Assembly (NCBI RefSeq): GCF_018967845.1
Contig: NZ_JAHLZZ010000001.1
Coordinates: 682,001 to 746,000, forward strand
Length of the DNA: 64,000 nt
Reading direction: 5' to 3'
Origin: Hymenobacter siberiensis
GTDB lineage: Bacteria; Bacteroidota; Bacteroidia; Cytophagales; Hymenobacteraceae
The notes under the pieces are model-generated. The model searched no databases and was not told the DNA's origin. It was given only the letters and a program-made list of their open reading frames with translations. Positions 14,700-22,471 of this stretch are shown in pieces. Numbering within the stretch: the stretch's first letter is position 1; each line of letters begins with the position of its first letter. Position numbers and translations under genes: made by a program.

Positions 14700-15215
14700 T
14701 TTTCCCCACTCTTATTTTTTGATTAAATTTTTTTCTAAAAGACTCTTTTTATTTCTACTCATTAGGTCGGTTGATAAGTGGAAAAGTCAGCGAGGTTATC
14801 CACGCTGGGGATAACGTGGGGGTAATACCGGTTTTATCCACGGGCTATACACCGGCATTGTGGAAAACAAAGCGCTGTTATGTAATGCGTTGGGTGGATT
14901 TTCAACATATCCACCACGTTTCCACATTTTTGTTATCCCCTGAAAAAGCACAGTGTGGGAAGGCGTTTTCTCCGGGGAAAGTTATCCACGGTTATCCCCG
15001 CCCGGTTTGACCTGTGCGGGCAGCCTGCCAGCCAAAAAAACTTCTACCCCACTTATCCCCGCGCTGCCGGGCTGTTTCCCCCAGGTTATCCCCGAAATCA
15101 TCCCCACGGCAAAATCAATGTGGAAAAACCCGTGGAAAACCGGGGGATTACGACTGAAAAATGCGCTCAGTAACTGGAAAAAGCATTTAGTTATCCACTA
15201 ATGTGGAAAAGCATG
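14700..15215. other. Candidate chromosomal replication origin (oriC)
   Basis: No gene lies between 14495 and 15422. An AT-rich stretch at 14711-14760 (T-runs with GATTAAATT) could be the unwinding element. After it come TTATCCAC boxes at 14796, 14834, 14982 and 15191; TTATCCCC-type boxes at 14807 (reverse), 14933, 14992, 15053 and 15086; and TGTGGAAAA, one mismatch from the reverse consensus, at 14859, 15119 and 15202. Further boxes lie at 13234-13303 and 13982-14002. Such density is expected for DnaA binding, and mnmG (gidA), a classical origin neighbour, lies about 3 kb away. dnaA itself is not in the window. Confidence 0.75.
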
Positions 15216-15252
15216 GGTGTTTGGCGTGTTTTTAAGCAGTCAGAAATAGAAG

Positions 15253-15276
15253 GGCCGGTGGAGTTCTGCACCGGCC
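15253..15276. other. GC-rich hairpin
   Basis: GGCCGGTG and CACCGGCC form an 8-bp stem with an 8-nt loop in the gap between the oriC candidate and the Big_5 lipoprotein gene. No T-tract follows; its role is unknown. Confidence 0.4.
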
Positions 15277-15360
15277 TAAAATGGCCTGGTAGCCCGATAG
15301 CCCGCATCGAAAGGCTGCAAAAGCCCCGCATTAGCGGCCGGCAGAGGTGCATCAGCGAAC

Positions 15361-15394
15361 GAAAAACGCGGAGCTGCCCGGCCGGCAGCTCCGC
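15361..15394 (-). terminator. Terminator of the methyltransferase-to-Big_5 operon
   Basis: GCGGAGCTGCC (15368-15378) and GGCAGCTCCGC (15384-15394) form an 11-bp stem. On the minus strand the stem is followed by GTTTTTCG. It lies 28 bp after the stop codon of the Big_5 gene and would shield oriC from read-through. Confidence 0.75.
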
Positions 15395-15422
15395 CACTAA
15401 GGGTAAAAAAGAAACGGAAAGG

Positions 15423-17054
15423 CTAAAATTTCAACGGCTCCACGATGTCGAAGCCGGCCCGCACCTGCTGGGGCTTGGGGTCGAGGTACACCGGCTCGGG
15501 CACCAGCAGCAGGTTGGGGTCGCCGCCGCGCCAGCGGCCGTCGCCGTCGGTGTCGATGAGCACGCGCAGGCGGTAGGTGCCGGGAGCCATATCCGAGAAC
15601 AGGTAGGTGCCCTTGGGCGAGAGCAGGCTGGCCACCACCTGGAACTTCTCATCGAGCAGCTGCAGCTCAAAGCTCTTTTCGCTGGTCGTGATGGTGCCCG
15701 AAAGGCTGGTAGATACATCCTGCTCGCTGATGCCGAGGCGTAAGGGTTTCAGGCGCAGGTTCTGGGCGGTGATGGCGGTGATGGCGGTGCTGTCGAGTAG
15801 GATTTCAAGCCGTTTTTTGGCCTTAGAGTTGAAGCGCACCACCAGTTCGGTACGGTCGGGGCTGAGCTGGCCGTCGGCGGGCAGGCGCAGGGGGCGACGC
15901 TTCACCGAGTCCTCCACCAGGGTGCCAAAGGGCCGGTCTTTGGCCATGCGTACGGGCACGGAGAACTGGAATTTTATCTGGCCCTGGGGGTACACGGCGC
16001 GGGCGCCGCCCTCCACGGTGTAGAGCGACGGGGCGGGCGCTTTTTTGGCAGCGGCCGGCACCGGAAACTTGATTTGCAGCGTGTCGTGGCCCACATTGCC
16101 GGTACTGTCGGTGGCGGTGAGCACGTAGCGGCCATCGCCCACCTCGGGGGTTTTGAAAAGCACCACCGAACGGCCCCGGTCGGCCAGCTGAATGGCTTCA
16201 GCTACGGCGGCGGGAGGGGCCTGGCTATCCAGGGGAGCCAGCGTGGCCGTGCGCAGGCCTTCGCTCATGCTGAGGCGAATCTGGGTGGGGCTGGGCGTGC
16301 GCGAACTGACCAGCGGGGGGCGCTTATCGGGCTGCGTGAGCACAAGCGCAATCTCCTGGCCGGTGCTGCCCGCAATAGTGATGGGCGCGGGCAGGTAGGC
16401 AATCTTCTCGCCTTCGTCGTAGCGGCCGTTGTTGTTCTTGTCGGCCACGGCGTAGATTTTGTAGGTGCCGGCTTTCAGAAAATTCAGGCTGAACTTGCCG
16501 GCTTTGTCGGTGAGCACGGTGTAGTACGGGCGGCCCTTGCGCACGCCCAGCGTGTCGCCTTCGCGGTACAGGCCAATGCTGGAGCCCTCCACGGGCCGGG
16601 CCGTGAGCACATCGGTGAGCGTGCCACGCACCTTGCCCGAGTCGAGCGCGGCCCCGGTGCTGAAGGTGAGGTAGGCATTTTTGGCCGGCAGCGCCTCGGT
16701 GATATCCACCACGGCCTCCCGGAAATTGAAGCTGTAGGTGGTGTTGGCATCAAGCGGCTTATCAAAAAGCAGCGTGATGGAATTACGGTCTTCGCGCAGC
16801 TTGTAGGGGTTGTCTTCGGGCAGCTGGGGCGTGATGAGCAGGTTTTTGCTCAGCTCCTTGGTGATGACGGCCTCCGAGAAATTGAGCCGCACAAACTGCT
16901 GCTTCACGTTGCGGGCCGCGCTGTCGGGCGAGCTGCTGATGCGGCGCGGTGGGGTGCGGTCGCGCGGGCCGCCCAGGGGCGGGGCCACGGCGGCGCAGCT
17001 TTCAAGCAGGGCAACCAGCGCCAGCAAAGCCAGCAATTCAGCGCGAACGGACAT
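15423..17054 (-). CDS. Lipoprotein with bacterial Ig-like domain (Big_5)
   Basis: A 543-residue predicted outer-envelope lipoprotein. The signal peptide MSVRAELLALLALVALLESC ends in a lipobox-like LESC. A Big_5 Ig-like domain follows (about 30-130: PPRRISSSPD...FSEAV...YSFNFREAVVDITE), then a transthyretin-like fold (about 140-220: VRGTLTDVLTARPVEGSS...KAGTYKIYAVADKNNNGRYD). A similar DTDGDGRW turn near the C-terminus suggests a second such domain. ATG at 17054 gives a proper signal peptide; the ATG at 17090 does not. The start overlaps the stop of the upstream small protein by 17 bp, so translation is probably coupled. The function is unknown; an envelope structural role is likely. Confidence 0.85.
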   Translation of the reverse strand: MSVRAELLALLALVALLESCAAVAPPLGGPRDRTPPRRISSSPDSAARNVKQQFVRLNFSEAVITKELSKNLLITPQLPEDNPYKLREDRNSITLLFDKPLDANTTYSFNFREAVVDITEALPAKNAYLTFSTGAALDSGKVRGTLTDVLTARPVEGSSIGLYREGDTLGVRKGRPYYTVLTDKAGKFSLNFLKAGTYKIYAVADKNNNGRYDEGEKIAYLPAPITIAGSTGQEIALVLTQPDKRPPLVSSRTPSPTQIRLSMSEGLRTATLAPLDSQAPPAAVAEAIQLADRGRSVVLFKTPEVGDGRYVLTATDSTGNVGHDTLQIKFPVPAAAKKAPAPSLYTVEGGARAVYPQGQIKFQFSVPVRMAKDRPFGTLVEDSVKRRPLRLPADGQLSPDRTELVVRFNSKAKKRLEILLDSTAITAITAQNLRLKPLRLGISEQDVSTSLSGTITTSEKSFELQLLDEKFQVVASLLSPKGTYLFSDMAPGTYRLRVLIDTDGDGRWRGGDPNLLLVPEPVYLDPKPQQVRAGFDIVEPLKF

Positions 17055-17304
17055 TATACAACAGCAGCGTGGTGAGCGTAAGGACAACAATGGCCGCCCC
17101 GATGCGCAGCCCCGTGCGGCGCGTCACCTCGTTGGTCGGCTCGGGGGGGTTAACGACCACAACGTGCCGGGCGGTATCGGCCACAAAGGTCGGCGGTGGC
17201 TTTTTGACGGAATCGGGCAGCGGCACGGGCACGGTTTGGGCACGAGCGGCGGTGGCCAGCAGGCCCGCCGCCACGAGTAGCCGCCACCGTGCCGCCGGCC
17301 GCAT
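17038..17304 (-). CDS. Small secreted or membrane-anchored protein
   Basis: An 88-residue protein with a signal peptide (MRPAARWRLLVAAGLLATAARAQ), a short Pro-rich middle (KKPPPTFVADT) and a C-terminal membrane helix (about 66-83, GLRIGAAIVVLTLTTLLLY). No family recognised. The ATG overlaps the methyltransferase stop in TGATG, and its own end overlaps the lipoprotein start, so three genes form a tightly coupled unit. The overlaps and the clean signal peptide support a real gene. Confidence 0.7.
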   Translation of the reverse strand: MRPAARWRLLVAAGLLATAARAQTVPVPLPDSVKKPPPTFVADTARHVVVVNPPEPTNEVTRRTGLRIGAAIVVLTLTTLLLYNVRSR

Positions 17305-18209
17305 CAGGCCGCTGGGGTGCGGCGCTTGGCCACGTACAGCAGGCTCGAATACTGGCCCTCGTGCTCTTCAGCGTACGTATTGGACTTGTAGCCGGCCTTG
17401 AGCACCGTGAGCAGGCCGCCCGCCCGCTCGGCCTTGTGCTTCTCGCTGAGCATGCTGATGTAGTAGGCATCGAGGGGCATGGGCAGCGTCTGGGTTATAG
17501 CCAGCTTGTGCTTTTTGAGCAGCTGCGCCATGGTTTTGGGCGCGAAGTGGTAGAGGTGGCGCGGCACGTCGTAGGACGCCCACAGCTCGCGGTAGTGCTG
17601 GGCGTCGAGGCTTTCCACGTTGGGCACGGCGATGAGGATGACCCCATCGGGCTTCAGCAGCGCCACCAGCTGGGCCAGCGTTTCGTTGAGGGTGTGCACG
17701 TGCTCCAGAACATGCCAAAGCGTAATGGCATCAAAAGTGCCGGGCGGAAACGAGGCCAGGCTCTCCTGCCCTATCGGCTGGCCGAGGCGCTGACTGGCTT
17801 CTTCACGGGCGCGGGCGTTGGGCTCCAGCCCCGCTACCTGCCAGCCCGCCGACTTCGCGGCTTTCAGAAAATGCCCCGTGCCACAGCCGTAATCCAGCAG
17901 CTTGCCCCGGCGCGGCGCCAGCTTGTTCAGCAGCCCCACCTTGCGGCGCATCGTGAAAAACCGGGCCACTTTGTATGCCTGGTTCACGAAGCCCTGGGCC
18001 GCGCTGTTGTGCGACACGTAGGCGTCGGACTCGTAATACTTGCCGATTTCGGCCTCCTGCGGCCGGGGGTTGGTAAACTGGAAGCTGCACGCCGCGCACT
18101 GCACAATGGCGAAGCTCTCGTGGCTCACGGTGCGGTCTTCGACAACCAGCTTATTCTTGAAATCCGTTTTGCCACAAACCGGGCAACTCTCTAATCGTTC
18201 GTAGGACAC
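17304..18209 (-). CDS. Class I SAM-dependent methyltransferase with zinc ribbon
   Basis: A 301-residue enzyme. The N-terminus has a zinc-ribbon pattern (CPVCGKTDF at 9-17 and a later CAAC), followed by the SAM fold: motif I LLDYGCGTGHFL (about 107), a post-motif ITLWHVLEHVH (about 163) and LIAVPNVESLDA. This layout (zinc ribbon plus Methyltransf_23) is common among sugar or lipid methyltransferases, but the substrate is unknown. GTG at 18209 is the only reasonable start. A family F inverted repeat fills the gap to mnmG. Confidence 0.85.
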   Translation of the reverse strand: MSYERLESCPVCGKTDFKNKLVVEDRTVSHESFAIVQCAACSFQFTNPRPQEAEIGKYYESDAYVSHNSAAQGFVNQAYKVARFFTMRRKVGLLNKLAPRRGKLLDYGCGTGHFLKAAKSAGWQVAGLEPNARAREEASQRLGQPIGQESLASFPPGTFDAITLWHVLEHVHTLNETLAQLVALLKPDGVILIAVPNVESLDAQHYRELWASYDVPRHLYHFAPKTMAQLLKKHKLAITQTLPMPLDAYYISMLSEKHKAERAGGLLTVLKAGYKSNTYAEEHEGQYSSLLYVAKRRTPAA

Positions 18210-18322
18210 TCTTTTTTAATTAAAAATTAAAAATTATGAATTAAAAATTATTGGACTGATTGGCGCTGTTTGGTCTGCGCAGGCTCAATTTTTAATTTTT
18301 AATTCTCAATTTTTAATTCATT
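18210..18322. repeat. Family F inverted repeat, AT-rich, filling the whole gap
   Basis: AATTAAAAATTAAAAATTATG and related strings on the left pair with TTTTTAATTCTCAATTTTTA on the right around a GC-rich loop. The element spans almost exactly from the methyltransferase GTG to the mnmG stop codon and is far more AT-rich than its surroundings. Confidence 0.85.
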
Positions 18323-20191
18323 TCACCTGCCAAGGTACACCATCAGCACCGACACGTCGGCCGGCGAGATGCCACTGATGCGCGAGGCCTGCCCGATGGT
18401 TTCGGGCTGAATCTTGAGCAGCTTTTCGCGGGCCTCGTGCGAGAGGGCGGGCATGGCGCGGTAGTCGAGCCGGCCCTGAATCACGAAGTTTTCCAGCTCC
18501 TGCATGCGCTCGGCCTGCTGCTGCTCCTTCAGCAGGTAGGTTTCGTATTTGATGTTGATGATGGCCTGCTCCAGCGCCTCGGCATCGTAAGCGGCCAGCG
18601 CTTCGTCGAGGGCGGGCAGGGCGCGGCGCAGGTCGGCCAGCTCCACGTTGGGGCGGCGCAGCAGGTTCACGGCGCGGGTTTTCTCTTGGATTTCGGCCGA
18701 GCTCAGCTCCGTTAGCAGCGGGTTGATTTCGGCCGGCTCGATGGCGAATTTCTGGAACAGCACGCCAATTTCGGCCGTCTGGCCTTCCTTCATCCGCACG
18801 CGCTCCAGGCGCTCATCCGAAGCCAGGCCCAGCTCGTGGCCCAGGGGCGTGAGGCGTAGGTCGGCGTTGTCCTGGCGCAGCAGAATGCGGTGCTCGGCGC
18901 GGCTCGTGAACATGCGGTAGGGCTCGTCGGTGCCTTTGTTCACCAAGTCATCAATGAGCACGCCAATGTAGGCCTCGCTCCTTTTGAGCACGAACGGCTG
19001 CTTGCCGTGCACTTTGTTGTGTGCGTTGATGCCAGCCATCAGGCCCTGGCAGGCGGCTTCCTCGTAGCCCGTGGTGCCGTTAATCTGGCCCGCGAAGTAG
19101 AGGCCGGCAATCAGCTTGGTTTCGAGCGTGGGCGCCAGCTGGGTGGGCGGGAAAAAGTCGTATTCGATGGCATAGCCGGGGCGGAACATCTTGGCATTTT
19201 CGAAGCCCGCGATTTCGCGTAGGGCGCGATACTGCACGTCCTCGGGCAGCGAGCTGCTGAAGCCGTTCACGTAGCATTCCACGGTGCTCCAGCCCTCGGG
19301 CTCCACAAAAATCTGGTGCCGGTCCTTGTCGGCGAAGCGGTTGATTTTGTCCTCCACGCTGGGGCAGTAGCGCGGCCCCAGGCCCTTGATGCGGCCCTGG
19401 AACATGGGCGACTTCTCGAAACCCTCGCGCAGGATGTCGTGCACCCGCTCGTTGGTGTAGGTGATGTAGCAGGGGCGCTGATTGACCAGACGCGGCGTGT
19501 CGAGGTAGGAGAATTTATTCGGCACCTCATCGCCGCCCTGGGCTTCCATTTTCGAGTAGTCAAGGCTGCGGCCGTCCACGCGGGGCGGGGTACCGGTTTT
19601 CATGCGGCCGGCTTCGAAACCCAGCTCCACCAGCTGCTCGGTGATGCCGCGGCTGCCCTTCTCAGCCGCCCGGCCGCCCCCGAAATTCTTCTCCCCGATG
19701 TGAATAAGGCCGTTCAGGAACGTGCCGTTCGTGAGCACCACCGACTTGCCGCGAAACTCGATGCCGAGGGCGGTTTTCACGCCCACGCAGGTATCATTTT
19801 CCACCACGATGCCGGTCACAGCTTCCTGCCAGAAATCGACGTTGGCGATGCCTTCCAGGGTCAGGCGCCAGGCTTCGGCGAAGCGCATGCGGTCGCTTTG
19901 CGCGCGCGGGCTCCACATGGCGGGGCCTTTCGAGCGGTTCAGCATGCGGAACTGAATCATGGTCTGGTCGGTGATGATGCCCGACTGGCCGCCCAGCGCG
20001 TCGATTTCGCGCACAATCTGGCCCTTGGCCACGCCGCCCATGGCCGGGTTGCACGACATCTGGGCGATGGTGTTCATGTTCATCGTCACCAGCAGCACTT
20101 TCGAGCCGAGGTTGGCGGCAGCGGCGGCGGCTTCGCAGCCGGCGTGGCCCGCGCCCACTACAATGACGTCGTAATCTTCTTGCTGAAACAT
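18323..20191 (-). CDS. mnmG: tRNA uridine-5-carboxymethylaminomethyl modification enzyme MnmG (GidA)
   Basis: FAD-dependent subunit of the MnmE-MnmG complex that modifies the wobble uridine of several tRNAs. 622 residues, close to the 629 of E. coli. The FAD-binding GAGHAGCEAA starts at residue 13; PPRVDGRSLDYSKM and GQINGTTGYEEAACQGL are family signatures. ATG at 20191 (MFQQEDYDV) is chosen; the reading frame stays open upstream for 125 codons, but that part runs through repeats. The gene is a classical neighbour of bacterial origins. mnmE is not in the window. Confidence 0.97.
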   Translation of the reverse strand: MFQQEDYDVIVVGAGHAGCEAAAAAANLGSKVLLVTMNMNTIAQMSCNPAMGGVAKGQIVREIDALGGQSGIITDQTMIQFRMLNRSKGPAMWSPRAQSDRMRFAEAWRLTLEGIANVDFWQEAVTGIVVENDTCVGVKTALGIEFRGKSVVLTNGTFLNGLIHIGEKNFGGGRAAEKGSRGITEQLVELGFEAGRMKTGTPPRVDGRSLDYSKMEAQGGDEVPNKFSYLDTPRLVNQRPCYITYTNERVHDILREGFEKSPMFQGRIKGLGPRYCPSVEDKINRFADKDRHQIFVEPEGWSTVECYVNGFSSSLPEDVQYRALREIAGFENAKMFRPGYAIEYDFFPPTQLAPTLETKLIAGLYFAGQINGTTGYEEAACQGLMAGINAHNKVHGKQPFVLKRSEAYIGVLIDDLVNKGTDEPYRMFTSRAEHRILLRQDNADLRLTPLGHELGLASDERLERVRMKEGQTAEIGVLFQKFAIEPAEINPLLTELSSAEIQEKTRAVNLLRRPNVELADLRRALPALDEALAAYDAEALEQAIINIKYETYLLKEQQQAERMQELENFVIQGRLDYRAMPALSHEAREKLLKIQPETIGQASRISGISPADVSVLMVYLGR

Positions 20192-20382
20192 AGGCGCGCG
20201 AAGTCTCGCGAAGTTTAAAATGGGAGTCTCGCCAAGGCGATAGAAGTAAGAACCAAGCTTTGCGAAACTTGATTTCAACTTGGCGAAACCTGGCGCGAAA
20301 AAATGCCGCGCGGCGTTGATAGCTACAAAATTACGCAATCCATGCCCGGCCGTCATCGTCACCTGCAACGAAATGGGCATTT

Positions 20383-20482
20383 GAACGAGCAGGGTACGGG
20401 GCTTGCCCCCGCCCGTCGTCGGACGGTTTACGGCTGAATCGTGCACCGACGGGCGGGGGCAAGCCCCGCACCCTACTCGTTC
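20383..20482. repeat. Family J inverted repeat
   Basis: GAACGAGCAGGGTACGGGGC and GCCCCGCACCCTACTCGTTC form long arms that continue through TTGCCCCCGCCCGTCG. The right arm contains the last sense codon and the TAG of the arginyl-transferase-like gene (20473-20475). A related fragment (GGGCGGGGCAAGCCCC) is at about 52709-52724. Confidence 0.85.
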
Positions 20483-21201
20483 AGACCCTGCAAATCCTCG
20501 GGCAGCCACTCGGCAAAAAGCTCGGCCGAATTGGCCTGCACCGCTTCCCGGGAATAAGGCAGCCACTGGCCGCCGATGCTGTCGAAAACTTCCGTGGCCG
20601 CCGCGCAGGCGAAGAGCTTGTAGTCGAATTTGGGGTAGTCGTGCACCAGGTAGCCGGGGTAGTAGTAGTCGAAATGGAGCCGGCGGCCGTAGTCGGTTTT
20701 CAGCAGCAGCAGGTACTTGCCGAGGCTGTGCTTGTGATACGCGGGGTCGTAGAAATTGAGGATGCCGGCGAAGGTGCGCTCGCCGTAGTCGAGCACGCCG
20801 GCGGCAATAAGCTTGCCCTCATCGCGCAGCTCGATAATCTGGGTGTTGAAGACGTTGTGGGCGGCCCCGCCCAGCAGCACGGCCTCAATGGTGGGCGCGG
20901 CATCGAAGGTAATGGCGGCGCGGTATCGGGCGTACAGCTCCTCGTATTCGTCGGTGAGGCGAAACGGGCGGATGGTGGCGGCAAAGCGGGCATTGCGGCG
21001 CAGCAGGCGGCGCTGCTCGGGGCCCCACGCCACGCGGGCCAGGTCGAGGCGCAGCCAGTGGGCGGTGTAGAGGCGGCCATCGAAGGGCACAAACTGGCAG
21101 GTGAAGAGGTCCTGCTGCATGCGGTAATATCCCTGGGCTAGGTAGAAATCCAGCGCATCGCCCCGGATGACGGGGAATTCAGCAGAAGAAGAGGCGGCCA
21201 T
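20473..21201 (-). CDS. Arginyl-tRNA--protein transferase-like protein
   Basis: A 242-residue protein resembling the C-terminal (GNAT-like) half of ATE/Bpt N-end-rule transferases, which move an amino acid from aminoacyl-tRNA to protein N-termini. Recognisable parts are YEELYARYRAAI (about 85-96), ILNFYDPAYHKHSLGKYLLL (about 146-165) and YYYPGYLVHDYPKFDYK. The cysteine-rich N-terminal domain of full ATE proteins is absent or reduced, so the activity may differ. The last codon and the stop lie within a family J repeat. The substrate is uncertain. Confidence 0.65.
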   Translation of the reverse strand: MAASSSAEFPVIRGDALDFYLAQGYYRMQQDLFTCQFVPFDGRLYTAHWLRLDLARVAWGPEQRRLLRRNARFAATIRPFRLTDEYEELYARYRAAITFDAAPTIEAVLLGGAAHNVFNTQIIELRDEGKLIAAGVLDYGERTFAGILNFYDPAYHKHSLGKYLLLLKTDYGRRLHFDYYYPGYLVHDYPKFDYKLFACAAATEVFDSIGGQWLPYSREAVQANSAELFAEWLPEDLQGLNE

Positions 21202-21229
21202 AACAAATGGTCAGATGAAGCAGACACAA

Positions 21230-21331
21230 CGGGTAGAGACGCATCCTTGCGTCTCGTCGTTGAACGGCTCCGCCAAGCGGTGGCTGTACGAGCCGTTCAA
21301 CGACGAGACGCAAGGATGCGTCTCTACCCGT
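21230..21331. repeat. Family E inverted repeat
   Basis: ACGGGTAGAGACGCATCC and GGATGCGTCTCTACCCGT are the outer parts of arms that run 41 bp (through CTTGCGTCTCGTCGTTGAACGG) and pair without visible mismatch around a short loop. It separates ybeY from the arginyl-transferase-like gene. Confidence 0.9.
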
Positions 21332-21348
21332 TCTTAAATCAGAAAACA

Positions 21349-21846
21349 CTAGAAGCTGCGCAGTGCCAGGCAGTAGTCTTCCTTGGCGCGCATGGCGGTC
21401 TGGCTCAGCAGGTCCTTGTCATGGTAGCCAAGCAAGTGCAGCACGCCATGAATCATGACGCGGTGCAGCTCGTCGCGGAACGGGATGCCGAGGTCCTGAG
21501 CATTGTCGCGTACGCGCTCTATGCTGATGAAGATATCGCCTTCGAGGATATCTGCGTCATCGGAGTTATCGAAAGTGATGACGTCCGTGAGCGTATCGTG
21601 GGCCAGGTACTCCACGTTGAGGCGGTGCAGGTAGTCGTCGGAGCAGAAGATGTAGGTGAGCTGCACAATGCGGTGCTCGTGCACCTTGGCTACGCGCTCA
21701 ATCCACTCCAGCAGGCTTTCGGCGTCGGAGAGCTCAAAATCGGGGGCATCTTCCACCATGAACTCGACGCCCGGAGCCTCGTGGTGCAGCTCGCCAGGCG
21801 GGAAGTTTTCGTTGTGGGGCGGGCCCAGCGGCGGGGTGCTGTTCAT
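21349..21846 (-). CDS. ybeY: Endoribonuclease YbeY
   Basis: A zinc-dependent RNase for 16S rRNA 3' maturation and ribosome quality control. 165 residues with the metal-binding HGVLHLLGYHD (about 138-148) and YLAHDTLTDVITFD before it. The N-terminus (about 1-35) is longer than usual and Pro/Glu-rich. It lies 16 bp after the HATPase gene, so the two are probably one transcript. Confidence 0.93.
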   Translation of the reverse strand: MNSTPPLGPPHNENFPPGELHHEAPGVEFMVEDAPDFELSDAESLLEWIERVAKVHEHRIVQLTYIFCSDDYLHRLNVEYLAHDTLTDVITFDNSDDADILEGDIFISIERVRDNAQDLGIPFRDELHRVMIHGVLHLLGYHDKDLLSQTAMRAKEDYCLALRSF

Positions 21847-21862
21847 GCGGAATCAGGCGGCT

Positions 21863-22309
21863 TTAGGCGGCGAGGTGGTCGGCGGCGGCGGCTTCGTCGG
21901 CAGGTGCGGGTGCCAGCTGGAACGTGAGCAGCAGGCAGCGGCCTTCCTTGCTGAACTCCACCTCATCGGCGAGGTGGCGAATGAGGAAGATGCCGCGACC
22001 ACCCGGATTCTCCAGGTTTTCGGGGGCCGTGGGGTCGTCGAGGTTATCGTAGTTGAAGCCCGTGCCTTCGTCCTCAATCTCGAACTTGAGCTGCTGCGGC
22101 TCCACGTAGAGCGATAGGTAGACGTTTTTGTCCTTGTCGAACTTATTGCCGTGGCGAATAGCATTGTTCACTGCTTCGGTCACGGCCACCATAATGTTGC
22201 CGTAGATATCGTCCTCAATCTGAAAGGTATCCTTGGAATTATCGATGAAGCTTTCAACGACGCGGATATTCTCAACAAGCGACGGAATCTGAATTTTTAC
22301 CTGCTTCAT
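21863..22309 (-). CDS. HATPase_c ATP-binding protein (RsbW-like anti-sigma/kinase fold)
   Basis: A 148-residue stand-alone GHKL ATPase domain. The N-box VTEAVNNAIRHGN (about 48-60), the G1 motif EDEGTGFNY (about 83) and G2 NPGGRGIFLIRHLAD (about 105) are complete. Such proteins are serine kinase/anti-sigma regulators of the SpoIIAB/RsbW type, but no anti-anti-sigma or sigma factor gene lies nearby. ATG at 22309 (MKQVKIQIPS) is preferred over the one 63 bp upstream. It lies between the DUF4175 gene and ybeY. Confidence 0.88.
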   Translation of the reverse strand: MKQVKIQIPSLVENIRVVESFIDNSKDTFQIEDDIYGNIMVAVTEAVNNAIRHGNKFDKDKNVYLSLYVEPQQLKFEIEDEGTGFNYDNLDDPTAPENLENPGGRGIFLIRHLADEVEFSKEGRCLLLTFQLAPAPADEAAAADHLAA

Positions 22310-22471
22310 AGGGTGGTTTGATGGGAAGAGCGGTAGCTCTTTGGGGCGGTAAAAATAGTCTTTTAAAGGCAAAGCACCGCAACTATTTCTGCGACCCCAT
22401 CGGGCATGGTTCTAACAGTACACTAATTGGTTAACGAAACCGCCGCCCGCTTGGATAGGAAGCCGCTCGGA

